From positions 1 through 56,310 of the forward strand of contig NZ_ARYM01000023.1 in the NCBI RefSeq assembly GCF_000685315.1: a stretch of DNA of 56,310 nucleotides, written 5' to 3'. This document shows positions 1 to 8,449 of this stretch, piece after piece (positions within the stretch are counted from its first letter, which is position 1; each line of letters begins with the position of its first letter). A program made the translations under genes and the position numbers. This stretch comes from Hyphomonas polymorpha PS728. GTDB taxonomy: Bacteria > Pseudomonadota > Alphaproteobacteria > Caulobacterales > Hyphomonadaceae. The notes beneath the pieces are model-generated. The model saw nothing but the letters and a program-made list of their open reading frames with translations. It was not told where the DNA came from and did not search any database.

Positions 1-695
1 CAGAACTCGGCCTCGAACATGTAATGGCTCACCATCGCGGCAAACCGCGCGTTGACTGTCCGCGCCTTGCCGCGCCCGACCTTGTCGATCGCCGTGCGCA
101 TATTGTCGTAGATCCCGCGCCGCGGCACGCCGCCCAGCATACGGAACGCATGGTTGTGCGCGTCGAACAGCATCTCATGCGTCTGAAGGATATAGGCGCG
201 TACGAAGAAGGCGCGGCTGTAGCTGAGCTTGAAGTGCGCGACCTGAAGCTTGGTGCGAACACCATCGATGATCGCCCAGTCCTCGCTCCAGTCAAACTGG
301 AACGCCTCTCCCGGCGCAAACGAGAGCGGCACAAAAGTGCCGCGTCCGCTCGTCTGCTGCTGGACGCGGTACTCGTCTTGCCAGGCTCGTGCATACGCCG
401 CCACACGGCCATACGAGCCGTCATATCCAAGGCTCACCAGATCGGCATGCAGCTGCTTGATTGTGCGCTTCTGCTTGCGCGGCCGCGTCATCTCCCGCCG
501 CAGCCATGCCGACAGCCGGTCCGCATAAGGATCCAGCTTGCTCGGCCGGTCCGGCGTGCGGAAACGCGGCTCGACCACTTCGGATCGCAGGTACTTGCGC
601 AACGTGTTTCTTGAAAGGCCCGTCCGCCGGGAGATCTCCCGGATCGACATCTGGTCGCGGTGATACCACCGCCGGATAACGCTCAATAATGCCAT
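1..695 (-). CDS. istA: IS21-family transposase IstA, C-terminally cut by the window edge
   Basis: The minus-strand frame opens with ATG at 695 (MALLSVIRRWYHRDQMS) and stays open to base 1, giving about 231 residues. The N-terminal part reads as a resolvase-type helix-turn-helix (MSIREISRRTGLSRNTLRKY). The next part has the start of an rve/DDE integrase core (GEAFQFDWSED), where the Asp is the first expected catalytic acid. The frame ends at GIYDNMRTAIDKVGRGKART, another stretch typical of IstA. IstA catalyses strand transfer of the element, helped by the ATPase IstB. The remaining catalytic residues cannot be judged because the gene continues outside the window. Confidence 0.88.
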   Translation of the reverse strand, partial: MALLSVIRRWYHRDQMSIREISRRTGLSRNTLRKYLRSEVVEPRFRTPDRPSKLDPYADRLSAWLRREMTRPRKQKRTIKQLHADLVSLGYDGSYGRVAAYARAWQDEYRVQQQTSGRGTFVPLSFAPGEAFQFDWSEDWAIIDGVRTKLQVAHFKLSYSRAFFVRAYILQTHEMLFDAHNHAFRMLGGVPRRGIYDNMRTAIDKVGRGKARTVNARFAAMVSHYMFEAEF

Positions 696-748
696 GTCCA
701 ACACTCCATGGTCCCCCGCTCGCCAAAGCTCGGGACCGGTTCAAACAT

Positions 749-803
749 GGGTCAGTTCTCAGTGGAAATTTCTGCCCTCCCAGGGTCAATTCTCAACGGC
801 AAT
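749..803. repeat. Paired IS21 terminal repeats
   Basis: There are two direct copies of a roughly 21-bp sequence, 749-769 and 783-803, sharing GGGTCA(G/A)TTCTCA and a trailing AAT. They are the likely transposase-binding repeats of the element end. The istA start codon at 695 lies just inside them. Confidence 0.8.
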
Positions 804-1076
804 CAACACTCAGCCCATCGATTTGGCGCATATGCAATATGATCAACTTGCAAATGGCGTCAATAAAAAAGTAGGTTGACCGTATTGTATTATGACGTAC
901 TCTCACAAGGAGGCTGCATACCCACTCTTGCGGTTACGCAGCTACGAGGGCGGCGAGGCCACGGTGTGCTTGCTCTCAATGCCTACAGTCTATGGCGCAA
1001 AGCGCGTTGACTTGAGGCGTCGGGGCAGGATCAGGTGTGCGCGCTCCGGCACCAGGACTTGCAGGCTGAGGACTTG

Positions 1077-1700
1077 ATGAAACCGGTGAGTGTGAAGGCA
1101 AGGCGGAGTCATGCTGAACGCAGCGCGGCGACCCGCGCGAAAGTTCTGGCGGCGGCTCGCGATGTGCTTTTTGCGCAAGGCTACTCCGGAGCAACTATGC
1201 TTGCGATCCGCAATGCTGCCGGCATAAGTCTGGGCGCAATTCAGCACCAGTTCCCGACAAAAGCGAAGCTGATGGCTGCGGTGGTCGAAGATTTTTCTTC
1301 GCGCCGGGTTGCGATCTACGCTCAGGCGATTAGGGCCGGCGGGACTCCGCGGCAATCGATGGAAAATATTATCGACGCCAATCTGCGGATGATCAGCCTT
1401 CCAGAAGCAGCTGCAGCGCTCGAAGTTCACCTGGCTCGTCGAAGTGATCCGGAACTGGACAGGGAGCTGGCCCCGATTTCCAGGAAATTCGACCTTCGCG
1501 TTCTTCGGTGGAGTCGTCTCATACTTCGAGCTGCGGGCGTTCGCGACGATACAAAGACACAGACAATTCAACTATTGAGCAATGCCGTTACGCGCGGGCT
1601 TACGGTCGAGCATATAAGGACAGGTGACAGCGAGGCGATTGCGCTAGCAACCACTCTATGGCGCAAACACATCCTGGAGATGATCTTTGGTCCGGACTAA
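1077..1700 (+). CDS. TetR/AcrR family transcriptional regulator
   Basis: This is a 207-residue one-component repressor-type protein. Residues about 18-65 form the TetR HTH (RAKVLAAARDVLFAQGYSG, then AGISLGAIQHQFPTK, the recognition-helix motif where many relatives have YxHFxxK). The rest is a helical ligand-binding domain with no recognisable ligand signature. ATG 1077 is chosen because GAGGA lies 4 bp upstream and the family normally starts shortly before the first HTH helix; a GTG at 1035 would add 14 unrelated residues. It lies between the IS21 end and a dipeptide epimerase in the same direction, so it may control that gene. The ligand is unknown. Confidence 0.85.
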   Translation: MKPVSVKARRSHAERSAATRAKVLAAARDVLFAQGYSGATMLAIRNAAGISLGAIQHQFPTKAKLMAAVVEDFSSRRVAIYAQAIRAGGTPRQSMENIIDANLRMISLPEAAAALEVHLARRSDPELDRELAPISRKFDLRVLRWSRLILRAAGVRDDTKTQTIQLLSNAVTRGLTVEHIRTGDSEAIALATTLWRKHILEMIFGPD

Positions 1701-1842
1701 TTCGTCTGCGGATCAGATGCTGTGACGTAATGCCGTCGAGGCGCGCTGAGCGTTACGCTCTCTCGCCCGGTCTCAAATCTTCCCCATGCGGAGCGCCGAC
1801 AGGCTGCATCCGGAACTCACACATACTGAAGGACCTCAAAAC

Positions 1843-2832
1843 GTGCCAAGCTTGGACATTGAAGTACAACACGACACTCTTCAACTCATAAGCCCGATTC
1901 GCATCGCCGGCTATGTATTTGAAACCTGGGACCGGGTTCATGTTACTTTGCGGGACGGCGCACACGCTGGCGAAGGCGAGGGTGCTGGAGTCTATTTTTT
2001 GGGTGAGACCGGCGAGCAGATGCATGCGGCGATCGAGCGTGTGAAATCACAGATCAGGGCAGCCCCCGACCGAGAGACGCTAAGGTCGATACTTCCCCCG
2101 GGGGGCGCGCGGAACGCTGTTGACTGTGCCATGTGGGCCCTCGAGGCGGCGCGCTCAGGGCGGGAAGTCTGGCAACTGGCCGGGCAGGGTACGCCGCGCC
2201 CACTCATGACGACTTTTACCCTGAGTGCGGGCGATCCTGATGACATGGCGATGGCTGCCGCAGGCCTCGCCGATGCAAGAGCCATCAAGGTTAAGCTGAC
2301 GGGTGACTTGGATTTGGACATCCAGCGTGTGAAAGCGATCCGAGCTGTCCGCCCCGACGTCTGGCTCGGAGTCGACGGAAACCAGGGGTTCGTGCGGAGC
2401 CAGCTAGATGCATTAATTCCTGCGTTGGTCGACCAGGAAGTGGCGCTTCTTGAGCAACCTCTTGCGCGGGGTCACGATCCTGAGCTTGAAGACCTGGCGT
2501 CCCCAATCCCTCTGGCAGGTGATGAGAGCATTCTGTCGTTGGAGGATGTGAGGTCGGCGCAGGGGCGGTTCCATATCATCAACATCAAACTTGATAAGTG
2601 CGGCGGTTTGACGGAGGGATTGATGATGGCGGCCGAAGCGCGCCGGCTGGGCCTGGGCGTCATGGTCGGTACGATGATCTGTACAAGTCTGGGTACGGCG
2701 CCAGGCTTTGTGCTGGGGCAAAGCTGCGATATTGTAGATCTAGATGGATCGACATTTTTGGCCCGTGACCGATCGCCCAGTGTCACCTACCGTGATGGAA
2801 CCGTGTTTGCCGATCGGTCTGTCTGGGCATAA
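1843..2832 (+). CDS. Enolase-superfamily dipeptide epimerase (L-Ala-D/L-Glu epimerase-like; possibly an N-acyl-glutamate racemase)
   Basis: This 329-residue protein has the muconate-lactonizing subgroup layout. The acid/base KxK motif is at 149-151 (IKVKL). Metal ligands are D178 (LGVDGNQG), E204 (LLEQPL) and D227 (AGDES). The second general base is K252 (NIKLDKCGG), and the C-terminal DLDG (299-302) is typical of dipeptide epimerases. These enzymes invert the alpha carbon of a dipeptide or acyl-amino acid, often in murein peptide or D-Glu catabolism. GTG 1843 is preferred over ATG 1786 because GAAGGA lies 9 bp upstream and the family starts just before the capping-domain strand. No DUF1611 (DgcN) partner or peptidase is adjacent, so the substrate is open. 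Confidence 0.85.
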   Translation: MPSLDIEVQHDTLQLISPIRIAGYVFETWDRVHVTLRDGAHAGEGEGAGVYFLGETGEQMHAAIERVKSQIRAAPDRETLRSILPPGGARNAVDCAMWALEAARSGREVWQLAGQGTPRPLMTTFTLSAGDPDDMAMAAAGLADARAIKVKLTGDLDLDIQRVKAIRAVRPDVWLGVDGNQGFVRSQLDALIPALVDQEVALLEQPLARGHDPELEDLASPIPLAGDESILSLEDVRSAQGRFHIINIKLDKCGGLTEGLMMAAEARRLGLGVMVGTMICTSLGTAPGFVLGQSCDIVDLDGSTFLARDRSPSVTYRDGTVFADRSVWA

Positions 2833-3193
2833 CAGTGAACGGATTTTATTGTCGATGAAGTCAAAAGTTTCGGAGTTGGGCGTCCGTTCTCAGACGTAGT
2901 TTGAGAGAATGGCTGAATGTCTCTTTCGCTACTCGAAGACTTCGCGCGAGATCATCCAGATTGCAGAAATAATGTATGCCCGGTTCCCGTGTTGGTTTCG
3001 AAAGGCGCTTATGCGCACGGCCCAAACTCAAAACCCCCCGCGATGCCGCGCCGGGTGAATGGCGGAATCCCCTTGTTGCTATACACCCGCTCGCGTGCGA
3101 ATTTCGGAGACCCGTTCGAGTTTGTCTGACACCACCGCCAGCCATTTGCCGGCTGATATCAGTGAGTGGGTAGCTGGGCCGGGCGCCACTTAA
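2833..3193. other. Intergenic stretch of 361 bp without an assignable gene
   Basis: Short open frames exist on both strands (for example 2917-3129 plus and 2861-3145 minus), but none shows a recognisable family motif or a ribosome-binding site convincing enough to call. The right end carries CCACTTAATTAGTGG (3187-3201), an imperfect palindrome over the stop codon of the following minus-strand gene. Confidence 0.5.
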
Positions 3194-4021
3194 TTAGTGG
3201 GACGTGAACGGCGCGTAGACCGCTTCGTCATAAGGCCGAAACCGCTCAGCGCCTTCCGTCTCCATCCAACCCTGAGCGAGCGCCTCAGCCGTTGCTGCTG
3301 CGCCCGCCTCGAGCAGTGCGTTGCCAATAGCGGTGCAGGGGACTGCCTCCCTTTCACGGCAAATGACCGGGCCAGGGGGCAGCGGGTCGGATCGCCACAG
3401 AAGACGCAGTGTTTCAGCGCGGGCGGGGTCACTTTCCTGCAGGCTTCGCCAGGGGTTCTCGGCCAACGCGGCGATATCGGCCTCGCCGGCAAGCAGATAC
3501 TCAAGGGATTTGTCGTGCGTGCCAGCATGAAGCCGCGCCGCGAAGTGGGCAGGTGTCACGCCAAGTTCGCGCAACTGGGCGGCCTGAACCAGCGCGCCTG
3601 ATGTCGAGCCGGGCAGCACTTCACTGTAGCGCAGGGTTTCCGTCTGCGCTGAGAGGTCGGCGAGACCCGAAATACCCGTATCGGCCCGCGTCAGAAGCAC
3701 ACCCCGATAGCGATCAAGCACGGTTGGCGGCGTATCGAGTACGGCAATCGCGTTCACACCGGCGCAGTCGCGCATCGTTACCCAGGCTCCGAGATTGGTC
3801 ATCGCCACATCCACCTGCCCGGCGCAGACCGCGTCTGAAAGGGCGTCCGGGGTATCAAACAGCACAATCTTCACGGGGCGTCCGGCCGCATGGCCGACAA
3901 CATCGGCCATCGGCGCCAGTGCCACGCTGCGGTCGAATGCGGGATAGCTGTAGGAGGCAACCACCAGCGGCGGCTCAGGAGCCGAATGGGCGAGCAGAAC
4001 ACAGAGAAAAGCAAAGATCAT
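3194..4021 (-). CDS. PhnD/SsuA-type periplasmic substrate-binding protein (orphan)
   Basis: This 275-residue protein has a Sec signal (MIFAFLCVLLAHSA) and the type-2 periplasmic-binding fold of the phosphonate/phosphite group. Visible pieces are VVASYSYPAFDRS near the N-terminus, the strand-turn VDVAMTNLGAW, and RGVLLTRADTGISGLADL, which matches the family pattern of a reporter strand followed by 'DL'. Later LPGSTSGALVQ is where relatives bind the oxyanion. No permease or ATPase gene is next to it, so it may act as a sensor or supply a distant transporter. ATG 4021 is used; a TTG two codons upstream is less likely. Confidence 0.75.
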   Translation of the reverse strand: MIFAFLCVLLAHSAPEPPLVVASYSYPAFDRSVALAPMADVVGHAAGRPVKIVLFDTPDALSDAVCAGQVDVAMTNLGAWVTMRDCAGVNAIAVLDTPPTVLDRYRGVLLTRADTGISGLADLSAQTETLRYSEVLPGSTSGALVQAAQLRELGVTPAHFAARLHAGTHDKSLEYLLAGEADIAALAENPWRSLQESDPARAETLRLLWRSDPLPPGPVICREREAVPCTAIGNALLEAGAAATAEALAQGWMETEGAERFRPYDEAVYAPFTSH

Positions 4022-4158
4022 GGCCAAGCCTATCGCAGGCCGCAGGGGTCAGCAATCTGGCTCGTGATCCGGCAGGCCAATCCCAGGTTGAGGTCTTCCG
4101 CCTCTTTTCAATGTATCCGGAATACGGCAGCTAGGTTCCAAGCCATGTGGGGACGGTC

Positions 4159-4638
4159 ATGCGCTGGATATTTGTGCTGATGTTTGGCGGTCTGGGCGTG
4201 ATGCTGGTCTATGTCGGCGTCACCCAGTATTTCAGCCAGAAGCGGATTGCGGCGAATGCGCGCCCGATTCAGGTGGAGATCATCCGGTCGGATGTGACCC
4301 GCTCGGAGTCCAAGGATAGAGATCGCAGCCTGACACGGAGCACGTCCACCATCAGCTGGTCCCCGAATGTCCGCTTCCGCTATGTCGTGAACGGAACAAC
4401 TTATGAAAGCGACATGCTGCGTCCGAACATCATCGGAACGAGCTATGCTTCACAGGCTGAAGCGGCCGCAGTGATTGCGCCCTATCTGGTTGGGGCAAAA
4501 GTGCTCGCTTATGTCGATGACCGGCATCCGGACAAGGCGTTCCTGATCCTGGAGGAGGGGGCAGGGCCGGTGGTGTTCATGCTGGTGGGCCCGCTCGCGC
4601 TGACCGCTGCCTATCTGGCTTTCCGATTTCTGCCATGA
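4159..4638 (+). CDS. DUF3592-type membrane protein
   Basis: This 159-residue protein has one transmembrane helix at each end (WIFVLMFGGLGVMLVYVG and VVFMLVGPLALTAAYLAF). Between them lies a soluble beta-rich segment with WSPNVRFRYVVNGTTYES and AYVDDRHPDKAFL. This is the DUF3592 pattern: N-terminal helix, 'Y..V.G..Y.g' strand, then 'V.V.YnP.nP..a.l'. Function in the family is unknown. ATG 4159 is preferred because GGGGA lies 5 bp upstream. The stop codon overlaps the ATG of the next gene (ATGA), so the two are probably translated together. Confidence 0.75.
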   Translation: MRWIFVLMFGGLGVMLVYVGVTQYFSQKRIAANARPIQVEIIRSDVTRSESKDRDRSLTRSTSTISWSPNVRFRYVVNGTTYESDMLRPNIIGTSYASQAEAAAVIAPYLVGAKVLAYVDDRHPDKAFLILEEGAGPVVFMLVGPLALTAAYLAFRFLP

Positions 4639-5420
4639 CCTATCCCCGGCGCCGGTTTGGTTCGCTTTCCCTGGAAGTTCCGCCTGGCCTGTTTCCGGAT
4701 GACGAGGCACCCGAAGGCTTCGCGGCGGCGCTGACGGCGGCGGTGTCGGCAACGCTGCGTATCCGGATGATCGCCCTGGACGGCGCGCCGGATCTTGCTG
4801 AAGTGCTGCGGGGGCGGGCAGGGGGCGGCCCGCCCCGGCAGGTTTGCGCCATGGGGGAGGCGTATGTGTGGCCGGGGCTTTCAGCGGCGATGGAAGGGTC
4901 GCCGCGTCGGACCGCCTATGCTTTCGAAAGCAAGGGGCAGGTCTGGTTTGGCACGCTCAGTGTACCCGATGATCTCTGGACTGACTATGCGCCTTTTCTT
5001 GAGGGGGTGATGCTGTCGCTGGATATCGGCAAGCGGCCAGCGCCCAGCGTGCCGTTGTTTGCGGGGGCGGGCGTGCCGGAAGTTTCGCAGAGGACGGTTC
5101 TGCCGGATCCTGTTGAGGGGATGCGCCAGCGCCTGGCGGAGATGGGGGAGGAGACCGTTCGCCTTATTCTGGCTTTGCGGTTTGACGAGGCGGAGATGAG
5201 GGTGCGCCAGATCGACAGCGACATATATGGCGCCAATGCGCTGGCCGATGCGTATGAAGCGGCGCTGCATCAGAGCCCTTCAGACCAGAACATTCTCGAT
5301 CGCGCGGTTTTCTGGGCAGAGCACGCCTTTCCCGAGCCGCATACGGATATTGAGGCAGAGGCATATCGGACGGGCGCAGCGGCGCGCGTGGCGAGACTGC
5401 GGAATGTTTTCCGGGTCTGA
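4635..5420 (+). CDS. Uncharacterised protein, translationally coupled to the DUF3592 gene
   Basis: I do not recognise this 261-residue protein. It has no signal peptide or membrane helix. The first half begins with a strand-rich FGSLSLEVPPGLFPDD segment that resembles DcrB/Mog1-like (DUF1795) proteins in pattern only. The second half is alpha-helical (GMRQRLAEMGEETVRLILALR), with alternating charged residues and repeated 'AL.EAAL' spacing that could be a TPR-like bundle. It starts within the ATGA overlap of the upstream gene. The inferred role is as a cytosolic partner of that membrane protein. Confidence 0.7.
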   Translation: MTYPRRRFGSLSLEVPPGLFPDDEAPEGFAAALTAAVSATLRIRMIALDGAPDLAEVLRGRAGGGPPRQVCAMGEAYVWPGLSAAMEGSPRRTAYAFESKGQVWFGTLSVPDDLWTDYAPFLEGVMLSLDIGKRPAPSVPLFAGAGVPEVSQRTVLPDPVEGMRQRLAEMGEETVRLILALRFDEAEMRVRQIDSDIYGANALADAYEAALHQSPSDQNILDRAVFWAEHAFPEPHTDIEAEAYRTGAAARVARLRNVFRV

Positions 5421-5526
5421 GGGGGGGGACAGAAGCGGCCCTTCTTCTGAACCGGCCCTGCGGCCAGGGTCCAGATGAGAGCGCCGATTGCACGCCGGTG
5501 CTGGAAAGAGAGCTGTGTCAGGCAAG

Positions 5527-5563
5527 AGGGAGGCAGACGCGCCGTGTTGCGGTCTGCCTCCCT
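5527..5563. terminator. Perfect 12-bp hairpin between convergent genes
   Basis: AGGGAGGCAGAC (5527-5538) and GTCTGCCTCCCT (5552-5563) are exact inverse complements with a 13-nt loop. The hairpin lies between the plus-strand gene ending at 5420 and the minus-strand gene ending at 5577. There is no T-tract on either side, so it is a candidate bidirectional end signal or RNA-stabilising hairpin rather than a textbook terminator. Confidence 0.5.
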
Positions 5564-5576
5564 GTATTGGGGGTGA

Positions 5577-6020
5577 TCAGCGCGGTTTTAGGGGTTGATC
5601 CTTGGAGTCCTTGGAAGGTTCGTCCTGTTTGGGTTTGGATTGGCCCTTGGGGCCGGACTGATCTTTCTGGTCGGGTCCCATCTTGGCCTTTTCCGGCTGG
5701 GGCTGGCCTTTCGGGGGCTTCGGCTGGGGTTTCTCCGGCTGGAGAAGGGGAGAGTAGACCCATCTCTCCGGCTTGCCGGGCGGGGAAATGCGGGCCCAGT
5801 CGCCGGTGACGGCGTAGATCTGGACTTCGGCGCCGAGCAGCAGGATTTCGATGACCGAATTGCCGGTGCCGGGGCCACCGCGGACATTGACCTTCTCCGA
5901 CTTGATGTAACGGGGCCCTTCGGGGGGCGGGGCGGGCTGGGCATGGGCTACGGCGCTGAAGGCGATGAGGGCGGCCAGGGCGCTGGCGGCGAGGCGGGCG
6001 CTGAGACGGCGTGTCAGCAT
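5577..6020 (-). CDS. Secreted bacterial SH3-domain protein with charged proline-rich tail
   Basis: The 147-residue precursor has a Sec signal peptide (about residues 1-28, ending AVAHAQ). An SH3b domain occupies about 36-95 (SEKVNVRGGPGTGNSVI, then GDWARISPPGKPERWVYSPLL). The tail of about 50 residues consists almost only of Pro, Lys, Gln, Gly, Asp and Ser. SH3b domains commonly bind peptidoglycan or act in periplasmic signalling. The disordered tail could interact with the cell wall or nucleic acid; this is inference. It is divergent from the trp operon and shares a 218-bp promoter region with it. Confidence 0.8.
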   Translation of the reverse strand: MLTRRLSARLAASALAALIAFSAVAHAQPAPPPEGPRYIKSEKVNVRGGPGTGNSVIEILLLGAEVQIYAVTGDWARISPPGKPERWVYSPLLQPEKPQPKPPKGQPQPEKAKMGPDQKDQSGPKGQSKPKQDEPSKDSKDQPLKPR

Positions 6021-6115
6021 GGGGATAACTCCTGTCAGTCTGGGCCGGAAACTTGGCCATGTGATCTGGCCTCCGGGGGGGATGAGGCCAGCAGGGAAAG
6101 GCCTAGGGGTGAGCC

Positions 6116-6163
6116 ATGTCAGGGCTTTGCCGCGGGATGACCAAGAGCAGCGCGCCCTGACAT
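6116..6163. promoter_or_regulatory. Long-arm inverted repeat in the SH3/trpF divergent promoter region
   Basis: ATGTCAGGGC (6116-6125) is repeated as its exact inverse complement GCCCTGACAT (6154-6163), 28 nt apart, 75 bp upstream of trpF. It could be a pair of operator half-sites or a large RNA hairpin. No leader peptide rich in Trp codons is visible, so a classical trp attenuator is not supported. Confidence 0.45.
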
Positions 6164-6238
6164 ATCTCGGGCATAAGTAAGGCGGGGCGGCGCACGGGCC
6201 CCGTGGACGGGAGGCGCGCGCTGGCGTAACGGGCTCTT

Positions 6239-6880
6239 ATGGTGACGGTGAAGATCTGCGGGCTTCGGGACCCGGATATGGTGGCGTTCGCGGCCCGTGA
6301 GGGTGCGGACTGGATCGGGTTCAACTTTGTGCCGCAGAGCCCGCGTTATGTGACGCCGGAGGCGGCAGCGACACTGATGCTGCGGCTGGGCAAAGCGGTG
6401 CCGGTGGCGCTGATGGCTGACCCCGATGACGCGCTGGTGATGCAGATTGCCAGGCTGGGCTTCCCGGTCCTGCAATTGCACGGGCAGGAAACGCCAGAGC
6501 GGGCAAAAGAAATCAAAAGCCTGACAGGACGGGACATCTGGAAGGCTTTCGGGGTGCGCGAGCGGTCAGATCTTGGACAAATCGGGACGTTTCCGGACAT
6601 CGACGGACTTCTGGTGGACGCCAAGGCCCCAGACGGGGCCGCTTTTGGCGGGGGCCATGGTCAGGCGTTCGACTGGTCGATCCTCAAGGGCTGGAGCGCA
6701 CCGAAGCCCTGGCTGCTGGCGGGCGGCCTGACGCCTGACAACGTTGCTGAAGCCCTTCGGCAGACCGGCGCGCCGGGCGTTGATGTGTCCTCTGGTGTTG
6801 AACGTATCCGGGGGCTAAAGGACAGGGAACTCGTCCGCGCGTTTATCCGCGCGGCGAAGGGAAGACCGGACCAGCCCTGA
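6239..6880 (+). CDS. trpF: Phosphoribosylanthranilate isomerase
   Basis: TrpF catalyses the Amadori rearrangement of N-(5-phosphoribosyl)anthranilate to CdRP in tryptophan synthesis. The 213-residue (beta/alpha)8 protein shows the catalytic Cys at position 7 (VKICGL), VLQLHG at about 77-82, the catalytic Asp127 (GLLVDA) and the phosphate-binding ends [11 protein letters not shown] and GVDVSSGVE. Length is normal for a single-domain enzyme. It opens the trpF-trpB-cutA-trpA-accD-folC run; trpE, trpG, trpD and trpC are not in this window. No strong ribosome-binding site precedes ATG 6239. Confidence 0.95.
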   Translation: MVTVKICGLRDPDMVAFAAREGADWIGFNFVPQSPRYVTPEAAATLMLRLGKAVPVALMADPDDALVMQIARLGFPVLQLHGQETPERAKEIKSLTGRDIWKAFGVRERSDLGQIGTFPDIDGLLVDAKAPDGAAFGGGHGQAFDWSILKGWSAPKPWLLAGGLTPDNVAEALRQTGAPGVDVSSGVERIRGLKDRELVRAFIRAAKGRPDQP

Positions 6881-6918
6881 GCGCGCTCATCGCGCAGCGG
6901 GGATCAAAGGATAGAGTA

Positions 6919-8130
6919 ATGGACCTGCGGAATACCTGGGATCAATGGCCGGACGCGAATGGCCGGTTTGGCGAGTTTGGCGGGCGGTATGTGGCCGAGA
7001 CGCTGATGCCGCTGATCCTTGATCTGGAGCGTGAATATCGCGCGGCCAAGCAAGACCCGGCCTTCAAGGCAGAGATGGACGACCTGTGGACCCATTATGT
7101 GGGCCGCCCATCGCCGCTCTACTTCGCCGAGCGCCTGACCGGGCATTTTGGCGGGGCGAAGATCTATTTCAAACGCGATGAGCTGAACCATACCGGCGCG
7201 CACAAGATCAATAACTGCCTGGGGCAGGTGCTGCTCGCCCGGCGGATGGGCAAGAAGCGGATCATCGCCGAGACGGGCGCGGGCCAGCATGGCGTGGCGA
7301 CGGCGACTATCTGTGCGCGCTTTGGCCTCGATTGCGTGGTGTTCATGGGCGAGACGGACGTTGAGCGCCAGAAACCGAACGTGTTCCGGATGCGCCTTCT
7401 GGGCGCGCAGATCGTGCCGGTTTCCTCGGGCACGGGCACGCTGAAGGACGCCATGAACGAAGCCCTGCGCGACTGGGTGACGAATGTGGACGACACCTTC
7501 TACTGCATCGGTACTGCGGCAGGCCCGCATCCCTATCCGGAGATGGTGCGCGATTTCCAGTCGATCATCGGCAAGGAAGCGCGCGCGCAAATCCTGGAGC
7601 GGGAAGGGCGCCTGCCGGACGCCGTGATGGCGTGCATCGGGGGCGGGTCCAACGCCATTGGCCTGTTCCATCCCTTCATCGAGGATGAAGGCGTGCGCCT
7701 GATCGGCGTGGAAGCGGCTGGGCACGGCATCGAGACGGGCGAGCATGCCGCGGCCCTCAATGGCGGCAAGCCGGGCATTCTGCATGGCAACCGCACCTAC
7801 CTGCTGCAGACTGATGACGGCCAGATCATCGATGCGCACTCCATTTCTGCAGGCCTTGATTATCCCGGCATCGGGCCGGAGCATGCCTTCCTGCGCGATA
7901 TGGGCCGGGCGGAATACCTGTCGTGTACGGATCAGGAGGCGCTCGATGCCTTCCAGCTCTGCACGCGGCTGGAAGGCATCATCCCGGCGCTGGAGCCCTC
8001 GCACGCGATTGCGCGCGTGGGCGAGGTGGCGAAAGAGCTCGGCAAGGACGGCCTCTTGATCCTCAACATGTGCGGGCGCGGCGACAAGGATGTGTTCTCT
8101 GTGGCGAAGGCGCTGGGGGTTGATGTATGA
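6919..8130 (+). CDS. trpB: Tryptophan synthase beta subunit
   Basis: This PLP enzyme condenses indole with L-serine. The 403-residue protein is full length and carries the PLP-binding lysine K96 in HTGAHKINN, the phosphate-binding GGGSNAIG loop, and the N-terminal [13 protein letters not shown] signature of TrpB. It normally pairs with TrpA as alpha2-beta2, channelling indole between active sites. It follows trpF by 38 bp, and its stop codon overlaps the ATG of cutA, which in this organism separates it from trpA. Confidence 0.97.
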   Translation: MDLRNTWDQWPDANGRFGEFGGRYVAETLMPLILDLEREYRAAKQDPAFKAEMDDLWTHYVGRPSPLYFAERLTGHFGGAKIYFKRDELNHTGAHKINNCLGQVLLARRMGKKRIIAETGAGQHGVATATICARFGLDCVVFMGETDVERQKPNVFRMRLLGAQIVPVSSGTGTLKDAMNEALRDWVTNVDDTFYCIGTAAGPHPYPEMVRDFQSIIGKEARAQILEREGRLPDAVMACIGGGSNAIGLFHPFIEDEGVRLIGVEAAGHGIETGEHAAALNGGKPGILHGNRTYLLQTDDGQIIDAHSISAGLDYPGIGPEHAFLRDMGRAEYLSCTDQEALDAFQLCTRLEGIIPALEPSHAIARVGEVAKELGKDGLLILNMCGRGDKDVFSVAKALGVDV

Positions 8131-8447
8131 GCAAGCTGCTCCTTATACGGATTACATGTCCTTCGCGGCGTGTGGCGGAGGATATTGCTGACGCCGCGCT
8201 TGAGGGGCGCCTGGCGGCCTGCGCGAACCTGGAGGGGCCGGTTACGTCCTCCTATCGCTGGAAGGGCGTGATCGAGCAATCTTTCGAGTTCATCCTCTGG
8301 CTCAAGGCGCCGGAAGCCAACTGGGCGAAGATCGACGACATGGTCCAGCGCCTTCACCCCTATGATGTGCCCGCGATCGTGGCGATGCCGCTGACACATG
8401 TAAGTTCCGCCTACGAAGCGTGGGCGATTGAGAATACGGAAAGCTGA
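8127..8447 (+). CDS. cutA: CutA1-family divalent cation tolerance protein
   Basis: The protein has 106 residues, the usual CutA length. Family landmarks are [38 protein letters not shown] with the conserved 'AC.N' and 'S.Y.W.G' elements, and the copper-site-like [19 protein letters not shown] followed by YEAW. CutA1 forms a very stable PII-like trimer; its physiological role (copper tolerance, signalling) is unsettled in general. ATG 8127 overlaps the trpB stop as ATGA and the gene ends 2 bp before trpA, so it is translated within the trp operon. Many bacteria have trpB and trpA directly adjacent. Confidence 0.9.
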   Translation: MSKLLLIRITCPSRRVAEDIADAALEGRLAACANLEGPVTSSYRWKGVIEQSFEFILWLKAPEANWAKIDDMVQRLHPYDVPAIVAMPLTHVSSAYEAWAIENTES

Positions 8448-8449
8448 CC

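Larger units (their letters stand above)
1..808 (-). mobile_element. IS21-family insertion sequence, left-end part (runs off the window)
   Basis: The istA reading frame is preceded by two copies of a terminal repeat with the core GGGTCA(G/A)TTCTCA, at 749-769 and 783-803, 34 bp apart. Read on the minus strand the outer copy starts TGTTGATTGCC at 808. IS21 elements carry multiple short terminal repeats and begin with TG, so 808 is the likely element boundary. The other end, the istB helper gene and any target-site duplication lie outside the window. Confidence 0.85.

Noticed and set aside
890..1077. 61-residue frame with AAGGAGG inside (892-1077)
   Set aside because: The ribosome-binding-like sequence falls inside the frame, the product has no similarity I recognise, and it overlaps the tetR start.
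6021..6238. Trp attenuator or leader peptide before trpF
   Set aside because: No short frame with tandem Trp codons and no terminator/antiterminator pair is visible; only an inverted repeat was kept.
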